DNA of 41,642 nucleotides, from assembly GCF_014762705.1 (NCBI RefSeq), contig NZ_JABURL010000098.1, positions 1 to 41,642 of the forward strand, given 5' to 3'. Shown here in pieces: positions 8,482-17,159 of the stretch. Numbering within the stretch: the stretch's first letter is position 1; every line of letters starts with the position of its first letter. This DNA comes from Cyclobacterium sp. Lineage in GTDB: Bacteria; Bacteroidota; Bacteroidia; Cytophagales; Cyclobacteriaceae. The translations under genes and the position numbers were made by a program. Under the pieces are notes generated by a model that saw only the letters and a program-made list of their open reading frames with translations, did no database searches and had not been told where the DNA came from.

Positions 8482-8619
8482 TAATGCCAACAATGTATAA
8501 CCGCAATTACGGCGGATTCGACTACGTTCGAATCCACTCGGAATTGCTAATATCTGTGCTAAACCGAAAATTAACGCATATTAACCCGTAACTGACGGTT
8601 ATACGAGACCGTTGGGCGT
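8482..8619 (+). repeat. attC-like palindromic site 2 (between cassettes B and C)
   Basis: 138 nt. The left end TAATGCCAAC pairs with the start of cassette B; the right end GTTGGGCGT is the start of cassette C. Arms TATAACCGCAATTACGG (from 8496) and its near-complement CCGTAACTGACGGTTATA (8586-8603) form the stem, with a secondary hairpin GGATTCGA...TCGAATCC (8513-8534) inside the loop. The right end shows the shared ACCGTTG. Confidence 0.9.
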
Positions 8620-8664
8620 CATGCAAAAGGGACAGTACAACATATCAATCATTGAAATAGAAAA

Positions 8665-11220
8665 ATGAAATCAATGACCACCAGTAAAAAAGAACTTGTT
8701 GATTTCCTTTGGGAATGGGCAGAAAATCATGGGGAATGGAGTAAACTTCTTGTTGACAAGGTCGTAACTACAGAAAGCTCCCTTTCACCCTCTGACAGAG
8801 CAACAATTTTCAATTATTTCCTACAGACTATCAAACTACATACAGGCTTGCCCAGCTTGACGATTACTAAGCCTACATATACACCAACAAGTAAAAGGAT
8901 AGAATTAACTTCACTTTCCAACATTACGGGTGTTAACAGGCTTGCAAAAAATCAGACCTTAAATTTTGCACCCAACATCTCAATCATTTATGGAGAAAAC
9001 GGAACGGGAAAAACAGGCTATGGACGGATATTAAAATCCCTTGGGTTTAGCTATGATAGCAACAACTCTATTTTTTCTAACGTCTTTGGAAGTTCAGAGC
9101 CGAAGTCCGCATTAATCAACTTTGAAGCAAATGGAGTAGCGGACACATTTGCTTGGGATGGAACAAATAGAAATGAAGAATTAGAGAGTATTTCAGTCTT
9201 TAACAACAATTGCGTTCAAATTTCTCTTTCCGACAGACAACTCATTGTTTCCCCAATTGGGTTTCATCTTTTCAACATTATTTCGGGTGAATTAAAAGAG
9301 CTAGAAAAGCTCTTGCAAACAAAAATCGCAAGTCATCCGACTGCATTAGCATGGGCTGAAACTTTGCACGAAGGAACGCCACAACAGATATTTATCAATG
9401 GCTTAAAAAGCACTTCTACAGAGGAAAAGCTAACTGAATTATCTTCCTTCTCATCGGAACAAGAGAAAGAATTAAAAGTCAAAGAAACAGAACTTAACAA
9501 CCTGAATAGACAACTACTGCAAAATGAAATACAGAACTTAACCGCACAGGAAACGGAAATAAACTCACTAGTTGCCAAAATGCAAACGGCTCAATCTCTA
9601 TTATCCCCTAACAATTGGGATAAGCTAATCAAGATAAATGAAGAGCTTGCCGTATTACAAAATCAAGCTAAGAAAGGCATTCAAGAAATAGCAGAGATCA
9701 ATGGGATTGAATTCTATGAAACCAGTGAATTTCAGTTATTCATTCAATCTGCAGAAAACTACATTAAAATTCTCAACAATCCAGAATACCCAAATCAAGA
9801 AGACCTTTGCGTGTATTGCAAGCAACCACTTGAAAAATCCGCTGAGGAATTATTGAGAAGCTACAGAAAACTGCTCAATGACAAGACTCAAGAAAGTATT
9901 GAGCAATTAAAACAACAAAAAGAACAACTGATAAATCAAATATCACAGGTTGACACCAATTTATTGTTGCATCAATCTTCATTCGGCTTGGATAATGACG
10001 AGAGGCCAATTCAACCAAAAGAAATAACTGATTACAACAAAGAGTTAGGTATGTTCAAGACAACTTTTGTTTCTGATAAAATTGTCAAAGGCTCAACCTT
10101 TGATTTCGATTATAATAGGCCATCCGAATTTCTAAAAACCAAAAGCAAAGCAATTAAAACCACACTTGTTCAGAAAAAAGAAGTGTTGTCCAATCTCGCG
10201 GCTAAAGAGGATGAACTTAAAAAGAAAATTGCGGAATTGAAGGACCGCAAGCTTCTTTCATCGAAGCAGGCTGAAGTAAAAACGGCAATTGCAAATCATA
10301 AGATTGTGTCCGTACTAAATTCAAATTATAACAACTTTAGTACTAGCTCCATCAGCCGTAAAACAACAGAAGCAAGAGAAGCATTAGTAAAGCAAAACTT
10401 CAATGACATATTTCAGGACGAACTGAAAGCACTGAGAAAATCTAACATTAAAATAGAGCTGAATTTTGCGACTGACAGAGGGAAGTCAAGGGTTTCACAG
10501 AAGATAGAAAACCATGTATTGACAGACATTTTAAGTGAAGGTGAACAAAAAGCTATTGCGTTGGCAGAGTTTCTAACTGAACTGCAACTTGACAACATAG
10601 AAGCGCCAGTAATTTTTGATGACCCTGTAAACAGCCTTGATCATCGAATAATTGATGAAGTTGCAAAAAGGTTAATCGAGTTATCTAAGCAAAGACAGGT
10701 TATCGTCTTTACTCATAGTATTTTGCTTCTCAATAGCTTCATTCAACAATCTGAGTTAGATACAAACAAACAGGCAGGGGTTGAATTTACTTTTCGCAGT
10801 GTATCAAGCAGTTTCGGGGAAACCGGTATAATAGACGATGTTGAGGAAATTAACTCATACACTTATTACACTAAGAAACTTAACCTTCTTTTGGGAACAA
10901 AACCGAATGGGCAGAGTGAAGAGGAAGTTGCTCGTAAAGGCTATGGACATTTACGTTCCGCTATTGAAGTGGCAGTTGAGGAGAATCTACTCAAAAAGAT
11001 AGTAAAAAGATATGGGAAAGGTGTTGCTTTCCCTTCTTTACTGCGAATTGAGGGTGATAAAATTGATAAGCATAAAGGAAAACTAAACGACATTTACGAG
11101 AAGTGTTGCGTATCCATTGACGGACACAGCAGTCCAGGAGTAATACACACAACTCCAACAATTGACGAGTTGAAAATTGATTATGAGGAGTTCAAGAAAT
11201 TGAGAAAGGAATTTACATAA
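8665..11220 (+). CDS. SMC/Rad50-like ATPase with CxxC hook, RloC/PrrC-like (cassette C)
   Basis: 851 aa. Walker A G110-ENGTGK-T117, a long coiled coil (about 210-600) interrupted by C382-V-Y-C385 at the position of a Rad50/RloC zinc hook, signature LSEGEQ (623-628), Walker B VIFDD (649-653) and a THS H-loop follow in the order of AAA_13/RloC-type ATPases. The C-terminal domain has R764-x-x-x-E768 and H821, consistent with the Arg-Glu-His triad of PrrC/RloC anticodon nucleases, but with different spacing, so nuclease activity is inferred. Such proteins sense phage or DNA damage and cleave tRNA to abort infection. It is the sole gene of its cassette, 46 nt after the boundary. No restriction-modification genes lie beside it, unlike classical PrrC. 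Confidence 0.85.
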   Translation: MKSMTTSKKELVDFLWEWAENHGEWSKLLVDKVVTTESSLSPSDRATIFNYFLQTIKLHTGLPSLTITKPTYTPTSKRIELTSLSNITGVNRLAKNQTLNFAPNISIIYGENGTGKTGYGRILKSLGFSYDSNNSIFSNVFGSSEPKSALINFEANGVADTFAWDGTNRNEELESISVFNNNCVQISLSDRQLIVSPIGFHLFNIISGELKELEKLLQTKIASHPTALAWAETLHEGTPQQIFINGLKSTSTEEKLTELSSFSSEQEKELKVKETELNNLNRQLLQNEIQNLTAQETEINSLVAKMQTAQSLLSPNNWDKLIKINEELAVLQNQAKKGIQEIAEINGIEFYETSEFQLFIQSAENYIKILNNPEYPNQEDLCVYCKQPLEKSAEELLRSYRKLLNDKTQESIEQLKQQKEQLINQISQVDTNLLLHQSSFGLDNDERPIQPKEITDYNKELGMFKTTFVSDKIVKGSTFDFDYNRPSEFLKTKSKAIKTTLVQKKEVLSNLAAKEDELKKKIAELKDRKLLSSKQAEVKTAIANHKIVSVLNSNYNNFSTSSISRKTTEAREALVKQNFNDIFQDELKALRKSNIKIELNFATDRGKSRVSQKIENHVLTDILSEGEQKAIALAEFLTELQLDNIEAPVIFDDPVNSLDHRIIDEVAKRLIELSKQRQVIVFTHSILLLNSFIQQSELDTNKQAGVEFTFRSVSSSFGETGIIDDVEEINSYTYYTKKLNLLLGTKPNGQSEEEVARKGYGHLRSAIEVAVEENLLKKIVKRYGKGVAFPSLLRIEGDKIDKHKGKLNDIYEKCCVSIDGHSSPGVIHTTPTIDELKIDYEEFKKLRKEFT

Positions 11221-11235
11221 AAGAAAAAAGCACGA

Positions 11236-11370
11236 ACGCCCAACAATGGGTATAAAACATAGGGCGGATGGCGGTTTCCGCAAGTTTCAGGTTCTTAACA
11301 AGCTATGTCTCGTTGGACAAGTACACTGCTCCGAAATGCCCTACGTTTCATACCCGATACCGTTGTGCTT
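11236..11370 (+). repeat. attC-like palindromic site 3 (between cassettes C and D)
   Basis: 135 nt. The left end ACGCCCAAC matches the start of cassette C; the right end GTTGTGCTT starts cassette D. The stem is formed by GGGTATAAAACATAGGGC (11248-11265) and GCCCTACGTTTCATACCC (11338-11355). The shared loop motif appears as GGACAAGTACACTGCTCCGA (11315-11334). Confidence 0.9.
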
Positions 11371-11389
11371 CATGTAAAAGAACCTACGA

Positions 11390-13306
11390 ATGAAAATTGA
11401 ATCATTAAGAATAGAGAACTTTCGAGCCTTTAAAGACGAGACAATAGAATTTGATGATTACACCTCTTTTGTAGGTCCAAATGGAGTTGGTAAATCGACA
11501 GTTTTTCATGCTCTTAACTTATTCTTTAGACAGAGTAAAGACAGTCAAACCGATTTGCTAAAGCTTTCCGCAAATGACTTTCACCATGCAAATACAAGTC
11601 AACCTATTAGAATTACAGTTACTTTTTCTTCATTATCAGACCAAGCTAAAGAAGACTTAGCTGATTATGTAAGACAAGAGAAGTTGATAGTAACAGCTGT
11701 TGCTGTTTATGACACTATCACAGAGAAGGCGGATGTAAAGCAGTTTGGAAACAGACTAGGAATGGAAGAATTCCGAAAATTTTTTGAAGCTGAAAAAAAC
11801 GGAGCAAAAGCAGCCGAGTTAAAAGAAATATTCAAATCATTTAGGGAAAAATACGAAGACATAACCAGCGCTAATTCAAAGGGCGATATGATTTCTGCTT
11901 TACACGAATACGAAGGCAAAAACCCTGAGAGTTGCGTTTTAATACCGAGTGAAGACCAATTCTACGGAGTTTCACGGGGTGTAAATAAATTGGAGTCTCA
12001 CATTCAATGGATTTTTGTTCCTGCGATAAAAGATGCTACAGAAGAAAGTGAAGAATCTACTAGATCAGCTTTAGGTCAGTTACTAGCTAGGACTGTTCGC
12101 TCTCAAGTATCTTTTGATGAGAATATCAGAGATTTAAGAAATAACGTACGTGCAGAGTATCAAAAACTCTTAGACGCAGAACAAAAAACTCTAGATGACA
12201 TTTCAGGTTCTCTACAAAATAGATTATCTAATTGGGCACACCCAAATATAACCGCTTCAATTCAATGGAAACAAGACCCAGATAAATCAGTAAAAATTGA
12301 AGAGCCTCTAGCAGCGCTTAAAGTTGGTGAAAGGGGATTTGAAGGTGAATTATCAAGATTTGGTCACGGTTTGCAACGCTCGTATATGCTTGCGCTACTT
12401 CAGGAGTTATCTATGTTTGACCCAGAAAATGTGCCAACATTATTAATGGGAATTGAAGAACCAGAGTTATTTCAGCACCCACCGCAGGCAAGGTATTTAG
12501 CAGAAACTCTACTAGAGCTATCTGAATCAAATTCTCAAATTATAATTTGTACACATAGTCCGCTGTTTATTCCAGGTGATAACTTTGATAAAATTAGGCT
12601 TGCAAGAGAAGAAGGAGAACCCAGCGAAACAAAAATTAAAAGATTAACCTATGAGTCTTTAGCAGCAGAATTACATGCTGTTGGTGAAAAGCTTGTAACT
12701 GAAAGCGGAATGGTGGCCAAACTTTATCCTTCGCTAAATCCAGTTGTGAATGAAATGTTCTTCTGTAAAAAACTAATTTTAGTTGAAGGTCATGAAGATA
12801 TTGCATACATAAGCTCTTACTTGCTCCTAACAGGTGGTATGACCGAGTTCAGACGCCATGGTTGTCACATTGTTCCCGTAGAAGGGAAAAACAAGTTAAT
12901 CAAGCCGTTAGCAATGGCAAAACTTCTTGACATACCAACTTTAGTTGTCTACGATAGTGATACTGATAAAACAACGGAACATGAGGTTCCAAAACATAAA
13001 AAAGACAACAAAGCAATTCTCTCATTAAAAAACTATGCAGATGTTGACGAGTGGCCTGCAAGTACGGTAATTAAAGATGACTTGACCGCATGGCAAACCA
13101 ACTTGACAAATGAAATTATTAATGAACTCGGACAGGATTTAAAAAAATATGAAGACGAAGCAGCTGCATTTTATGGAAATTCAGGTGGATTAAAAAAGAA
13201 TCCTCTAGCGATTGCAAAAACTTTAGAGTTAGCATGGAACGAAGGAATCAAATCTCAAATTCTAATAGACTTAACTGCAAGAATTATAGAATTTGTCAAT
13301 AAATAA
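11390..13306 (+). CDS. OLD-family ATP-dependent nuclease, ATPase plus TOPRIM (cassette D, gene 1)
   Basis: 638 aa. The N-terminal ABC-type ATPase has Walker A G29-PNGVGKS, a GHGLQRS segment in the signature region, Walker B LLMGIEEPE and H-loop CTHSP. The C-terminal TOPRIM domain shows LILVEG with E466 and YDSD (D522, D524), the metal-binding pattern of OLD endonucleases. The family cleaves DNA, and relatives (P2 OLD, GajA of Gabija) act in anti-phage defence. No UvrD-like GajB partner is present. Instead, the next gene, 9 nt downstream in the same cassette, encodes an HD plus Hsp90-type ATPase protein, so the two probably form one system. The start lies 20 nt after the cassette boundary. Confidence 0.9.
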   Translation: MKIESLRIENFRAFKDETIEFDDYTSFVGPNGVGKSTVFHALNLFFRQSKDSQTDLLKLSANDFHHANTSQPIRITVTFSSLSDQAKEDLADYVRQEKLIVTAVAVYDTITEKADVKQFGNRLGMEEFRKFFEAEKNGAKAAELKEIFKSFREKYEDITSANSKGDMISALHEYEGKNPESCVLIPSEDQFYGVSRGVNKLESHIQWIFVPAIKDATEESEESTRSALGQLLARTVRSQVSFDENIRDLRNNVRAEYQKLLDAEQKTLDDISGSLQNRLSNWAHPNITASIQWKQDPDKSVKIEEPLAALKVGERGFEGELSRFGHGLQRSYMLALLQELSMFDPENVPTLLMGIEEPELFQHPPQARYLAETLLELSESNSQIIICTHSPLFIPGDNFDKIRLAREEGEPSETKIKRLTYESLAAELHAVGEKLVTESGMVAKLYPSLNPVVNEMFFCKKLILVEGHEDIAYISSYLLLTGGMTEFRRHGCHIVPVEGKNKLIKPLAMAKLLDIPTLVVYDSDTDKTTEHEVPKHKKDNKAILSLKNYADVDEWPASTVIKDDLTAWQTNLTNEIINELGQDLKKYEDEAAAFYGNSGGLKKNPLAIAKTLELAWNEGIKSQILIDLTARIIEFVNK

Positions 13307-13315
13307 AATATTAAA

Positions 13316-15733
13316 ATGAACGATGACTATAAGGACGAGTTTTTATTAAGGCTGAAAAAAAGTGAGTTATATAAAGCTCTTAAGGAGAATTGTTCTGATA
13401 AAGACGCTAATGTAATACCGCTTGTTGAAGATTGTACCTCTTATGCATTTCAAAGGACCAAGACCATTGTGAGACACATGGGGGAATTTACTCTTCATGA
13501 TGGCGACCATCTTTTTAGAGTTCTAAACTTAATGGAGCGATTGATTCCTAAGGAAACTATTGATGAACTCACTAGTCCTGAATTATTATTGCTAATAATC
13601 AGTGCCTTTTTTCATGACATTGGAATGGCTCCTGATGAAAAAGAAGTTTTAGCGTGGAAAAAAGTTTGGGATATTGAACCGATAATTGATGATAATGAGC
13701 AAAACACATTCAATGATTTCAAAAGGTTTTACAACTCTCGACCGGAAGATGAGAAAAGATTGAAAGATTTGATATCTAAAGGTAATATTTCACAGGCAGA
13801 CACTATAAAATCATATCTCATTACAGAATACATCCGTCAGACACATACTGATAGGGCAAGAGATATAATTGAGCAAGATTGGTCGGAGAAAATCAAATTT
13901 AGAGATACTGACTTAACCGTTGAATTAGCTCAGATATGTTACAGTCACAATGAAGACGCATTATCTCTATTGGATTTAGACAAAAACTTACTTTGCGGTT
14001 CAGGAGTTTATGCTTGTTTACCGCTAGTCGGGGTGATTCTAAGGCTAGCCGATATTCTAGATTTCGATGGGAAAAGGACTCCTTCAGTTCTGTTCTCGCA
14101 TTTGTATGTTAGAAATCCTATTTCAATTATTGAATGGAACAAACATAGAGCAATAGAAGCTTGGGACATTAGTCCTGACTTAATTCAATTTAGTGCAAAA
14201 TGCACGCATCCAGTTATTGAGTCATCGATACATGAATTCTGTTCTATGATTGATCATGAACTAAGCTTGGCAAATAACATTATTTCTACTCTAAACGAAT
14301 TTCACACAGCAAAAGATAGAAACTTACAAATCAAGTTACCTCTCAAGGTAAATCGGGAAAAAATAAGAACCAAAACAGACATTAAAAACAGACCAGTTTA
14401 CATCTATAAAGACACTAAATTCAATCTAAGCAAAACCCAAGTCATTGAAATATTGATGGGTACAAAGCTTTATGGAAATCCTGAAGTCGCATTGAGAGAA
14501 CTTTTGCAAAACTCAATTGATGCTTGTTTACTTCGAAAGGCGCAGGAAGACAAATGGGGTAATTTGTATCAACCTAAAGTTCTTGTTAAGTATTACACTG
14601 AAAATGAAGAAGATGTTCTTGAGGTAATCGACAACGGGACAGGAATGGATGAGTATATTATAGATAATTATTATTCTAAAATTGGCTCCTCATTTTATAA
14701 GTCCAAAGATTTTTACAGTCTGAAAGCTGAAACTAATGCTGATTTTTCACCTACCTCTAGATTTGGTATAGGCATTCTCTCATCTTTTATGATTTCGGAT
14801 GTTTTAATTGTAGACACTAAAAGAGTGTATGGTCCTCACAAATCAAGCGACCCAATGAACATTACAGTTGAAGGTCAGGAAAGTATATTTTGGATAAAGT
14901 CCGGAACACGTGAAACACCAGGAACATCAACTAGATTAATCCTGCGAAAAAGTCATAATCCTTGGGATAGAATGACCGAGAATGAGTTTATTGAGAATGT
15001 TGAAAATGTTATCCCAAATCCACCTTTTGAAATCAGTATTGAAACCCAATCTCATAAAAAGAAAAGGGATGAAAATAGTTTTAAGGAAATAACATCATAC
15101 TCACTTAAGGACTACACTTGGCAAGAAAATGAGAATATTAAATTTATAGACATTCCTATTGACAGAAAGGATATAGGATTGGTAGGGTCTGCTACTGTTG
15201 CTATTTTAGAAAGCAAGAATAGACCAGTTGAAAGAATTGAATTAAACTCCAGAGATATTGAAATAGAAGGAGAGTCTTACACCTTAGAAAGAGAACTTAG
15301 AATTGATGTTAACTCTATAAAAGAATCATCAAAGACAATCACAATTAGTGATGATGGAGACATTCGAACAGATGACTCGTCCAGTAAATTGGCAAGTTCG
15401 AATTCAAAAATTTCTTTACATGGTATTGAAATTCCTTCAAGTCTTTTTCCAGAAATATGGAGAATGAAAAACAATCAAGTGAAAATAAATTGGCCATTTC
15501 CGCTGATAATCGTAATTGATGTTTGCGGCAATCGAGATTTAGACTTGAACTCTCCAAGAACAGAAATAATAATAAGTGAGAAATGGACTGATTTTGAAGA
15601 GCAATTGGCACGTATTGTTTGTCAACATATTAAGGACTCCGTTGAAATAGAATATTGGAATAACCTTTTTGAAATATTCAATAGCTCAAACAGTAGCGAA
15701 AATTTCAAAAGAGCTCTAAATGAATTGAAATAA
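13316..15733 (+). CDS. HD-domain plus Hsp90-like (GHKL) ATPase protein (cassette D, gene 2)
   Basis: 805 aa. The N-terminal part has an HD phosphohydrolase-like pattern: H61-DGDH65 and H100-D101 in FFHDIGM. A GHKL/Hsp90-type ATPase domain follows: N-box E395-LLQNSIDA, D439-N-G-T-G443 and SRFGIG (R482-G486). Residues about 570-805 are unassigned. Together with a distant resemblance to predicted conflict-system HD/Hsp90 proteins, this suggests an ATP-driven sensor or switch. HD domains often hydrolyse nucleotides; whether this one does is unknown. It is translated from the same cassette as the OLD nuclease with a 9-nt gap, so a joint defence function is a reasonable inference. No signal peptide or membrane segment. 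Confidence 0.8.
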   Translation: MNDDYKDEFLLRLKKSELYKALKENCSDKDANVIPLVEDCTSYAFQRTKTIVRHMGEFTLHDGDHLFRVLNLMERLIPKETIDELTSPELLLLIISAFFHDIGMAPDEKEVLAWKKVWDIEPIIDDNEQNTFNDFKRFYNSRPEDEKRLKDLISKGNISQADTIKSYLITEYIRQTHTDRARDIIEQDWSEKIKFRDTDLTVELAQICYSHNEDALSLLDLDKNLLCGSGVYACLPLVGVILRLADILDFDGKRTPSVLFSHLYVRNPISIIEWNKHRAIEAWDISPDLIQFSAKCTHPVIESSIHEFCSMIDHELSLANNIISTLNEFHTAKDRNLQIKLPLKVNREKIRTKTDIKNRPVYIYKDTKFNLSKTQVIEILMGTKLYGNPEVALRELLQNSIDACLLRKAQEDKWGNLYQPKVLVKYYTENEEDVLEVIDNGTGMDEYIIDNYYSKIGSSFYKSKDFYSLKAETNADFSPTSRFGIGILSSFMISDVLIVDTKRVYGPHKSSDPMNITVEGQESIFWIKSGTRETPGTSTRLILRKSHNPWDRMTENEFIENVENVIPNPPFEISIETQSHKKKRDENSFKEITSYSLKDYTWQENENIKFIDIPIDRKDIGLVGSATVAILESKNRPVERIELNSRDIEIEGESYTLERELRIDVNSIKESSKTITISDDGDIRTDDSSSKLASSNSKISLHGIEIPSSLFPEIWRMKNNQVKINWPFPLIIVIDVCGNRDLDLNSPRTEIIISEKWTDFEEQLARIVCQHIKDSVEIEYWNNLFEIFNSSNSSENFKRALNELK

Positions 15734-15740
15734 AACACGA

Positions 15741-15805
15741 AAGCACAACAACACCTATACGCAATGCCCTTCGGGACACTGCGCATAGCCAAACCGTTAT
15801 ATGCC
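15741..15805 (+). repeat. Shortened attC-like palindromic site 4 (between cassettes D and E)
   Basis: Only 65 nt. The left end AAGCACAAC matches the start of cassette D; the right end GTTATATGCC starts cassette E. The outer stem is kept: CCTATACGCAATGCCC (15753-15768) pairs with GGGACACTGCGCATAG (15773-15788), closed by a tiny TTC loop. The roughly 70-nt centre of the other copies is missing. Confidence 0.9.
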
Positions 15806-15827
15806 ATTTTAGGACGACCCAACAACA

Positions 15828-16397
15828 ATGACAGAATTAGAGAAATATATTCATACTTACTTCGGTGTTAATAAGGACGACTTAATGAAAATTAGTTCTT
15901 TCTTCAAACCTATAACATTGAAAAAAGGGGACTATTTTTTAAAAACTGGCAGATATTCTGATAGACTTGGTTTTGTTCAGACTGGTATTATAAGAGAGTT
16001 TGTTTTAATTGACGACAATGAAGTAACAAAATGGATTTCAACCAAAGGCTATTTCGTTGTAGACTTATCAAGTTTTTTATTTCAACAAACAGCTCGTTGG
16101 AATATCCAAGCCTTGACAGACTGTGAACTTTATGTTATTGACAGTAAAGACTATCAGAAAATTGGTCAAGTAATTCCACGCTGGACAGAGTTAGAAAAAC
16201 TATTTATTGCAAAGTGTTTTACGGTTCTAGAAGACAGAATTTTACAACACCTTTCAATGACAACAGAAGAAAGATATAATCAACTTTTCAATTTCAATAA
16301 AGAATTGTTCAATCAAGTACCATTACAATACTTAGCCTCAATGCTTGGTATGACACCTGAAACAATGAGTAGAATAAGAAAAAAAGCGGCTGGCTAA
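15828..16397 (+). CDS. Crp/Fnr-family transcriptional regulator (cassette E, gene 1)
   Basis: 189 aa. Residues about 10-115 form a cyclic-nucleotide-binding-like beta-barrel (KPITLKKGDYFLKTGRYSDRLGFVQTGIIREF); the C-terminal helix-turn-helix is recognisable in PLQYLASMLGMTPETMSRIRKK, typical of Bacteroidota Crp/Fnr relatives. There is no Fnr-type cysteine cluster at the N-terminus. The start is 22 nt after the cassette boundary. Directly downstream, at 16402-16417, lies an inverted repeat CTTGA-N6-TCAAG, likely its own binding site, ahead of the SRPBCC gene in the same cassette. Confidence 0.88.
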   Translation: MTELEKYIHTYFGVNKDDLMKISSFFKPITLKKGDYFLKTGRYSDRLGFVQTGIIREFVLIDDNEVTKWISTKGYFVVDLSSFLFQQTARWNIQALTDCELYVIDSKDYQKIGQVIPRWTELEKLFIAKCFTVLEDRILQHLSMTTEERYNQLFNFNKELFNQVPLQYLASMLGMTPETMSRIRKKAAG

Positions 16398-16401
16398 ACT
16401 T

Positions 16402-16446
16402 CTTGATTTTTGTCAAGAGCAAGGATTGATTTTGTGCAGACCTTTG
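16402..16446 (+). promoter_or_regulatory. Crp/Fnr-type operator and promoter of the SRPBCC gene
   Basis: The palindrome CTTGATTTTTGTCAAG (16402-16417) is followed 21 nt later by GACCTTTG (16439-16446), one base off TAnnTTTG. The operator would be centred about 41 nt upstream of transcription start, the class II Crp activator position. The same operator and the same 21-nt gap recur at 23578-23622. Confidence 0.7.
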
Positions 16447-16473
16447 CATCGTTAACTAAAAACAATAACGACA

Positions 16474-16986
16474 ATGTTCACAAAACCAATTTTACTAATC
16501 GCAATTGGCTTGACAATCTCAGCAGGTTCATTTGCACAAAGCAATTCAAAAATGAAAAGTATCAACAACAACGCACCAGTAAAGTGCAGCAAGACAATCA
16601 CTATCAATGCAAGTAGTGAAAAAGTATGGAAAGTTATGACCAACATTGACAATTGGGCAAGATGGCAGACAGACATAACCAAAGCCAAATTGAATGGAGA
16701 ACTAAAACCAGAAACAACATTTGACTGGAAAACAGGAGGAGTAAAAATCCATTCGACACTGCATACCGTTGAACCATTTAAGAATTTCGGTTGGACAGGA
16801 AAAACATTTGGTATGTGTGCAATACATAACTGGACTTTAACAGAAAACAACGGTCAAACAAAAGTTTCGGTTGACGAAAGTATGGAAGGTTTTTTTGCTA
16901 AACTTTTAAAAAAATTATTCAACAAGAACTTAGAAAAAGGAATGCAAAACTGGCTTGACTTACTAAAACAAGAATGCGAAAAATAA
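16474..16986 (+). CDS. Exported SRPBCC-domain protein (cassette E, gene 2)
   Basis: 170 aa. A signal peptide (about 1-22, ending SAGSFAQ) precedes an SRPBCC/polyketide-cyclase-like fold: KTITINASSEKVWKVMTNID, WARWQTDITKAKL, and a C-terminal long helix (GMQNWLDLLKQEC). Such domains bind hydrophobic ligands; the ligand here is unknown. The gene lies 76 nt after the Crp gene and has its own operator and promoter, so cassette E is a regulator-target pair. It ends 18 nt before the next attC-like site. Confidence 0.8.
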   Translation: MFTKPILLIAIGLTISAGSFAQSNSKMKSINNNAPVKCSKTITINASSEKVWKVMTNIDNWARWQTDITKAKLNGELKPETTFDWKTGGVKIHSTLHTVEPFKNFGWTGKTFGMCAIHNWTLTENNGQTKVSVDESMEGFFAKLLKKLFNKNLEKGMQNWLDLLKQECEK

Positions 16987-17004
16987 GGTGACAGAAAGAA
17001 AAAC

Positions 17005-17141
17005 GGCATATAACAGCACCTACCCAAAAGGCGGGGTTTCGTGTTTCGCAGACACATTTGTGCAAGCCGAAAGTTCAGTGCTCCGAATGAAGTTTAGTGG
17101 TAAAAATCCCGCCCTTTGGGTAGCTGCAAAACGTTGGCATT
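17005..17141 (+). repeat. attC-like palindromic site 5 (between cassettes E and F)
   Basis: 137 nt. The left end GGCATATAAC matches the start of cassette E; the right end GTTGGCATT starts cassette F. The stem arms are CTACCCAAAAGGCGGGGTTT (17020-17039) and AAATCCCGCCCTTTGGGTAG (17104-17123). The loop motif appears as TTCAGTGCTCCGAA (17074-17087). The right end reads AACGTTG instead of ACCGTTG. Confidence 0.9.
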
Positions 17142-17159
17142 CATTTATAAATAATAGAC

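Noticed and set aside
11390..13306. GajA of a complete Gabija system
   Set aside because: The partner gene has no helicase (UvrD-like) motifs. It is an HD plus GHKL protein instead, so Gabija is not supported.
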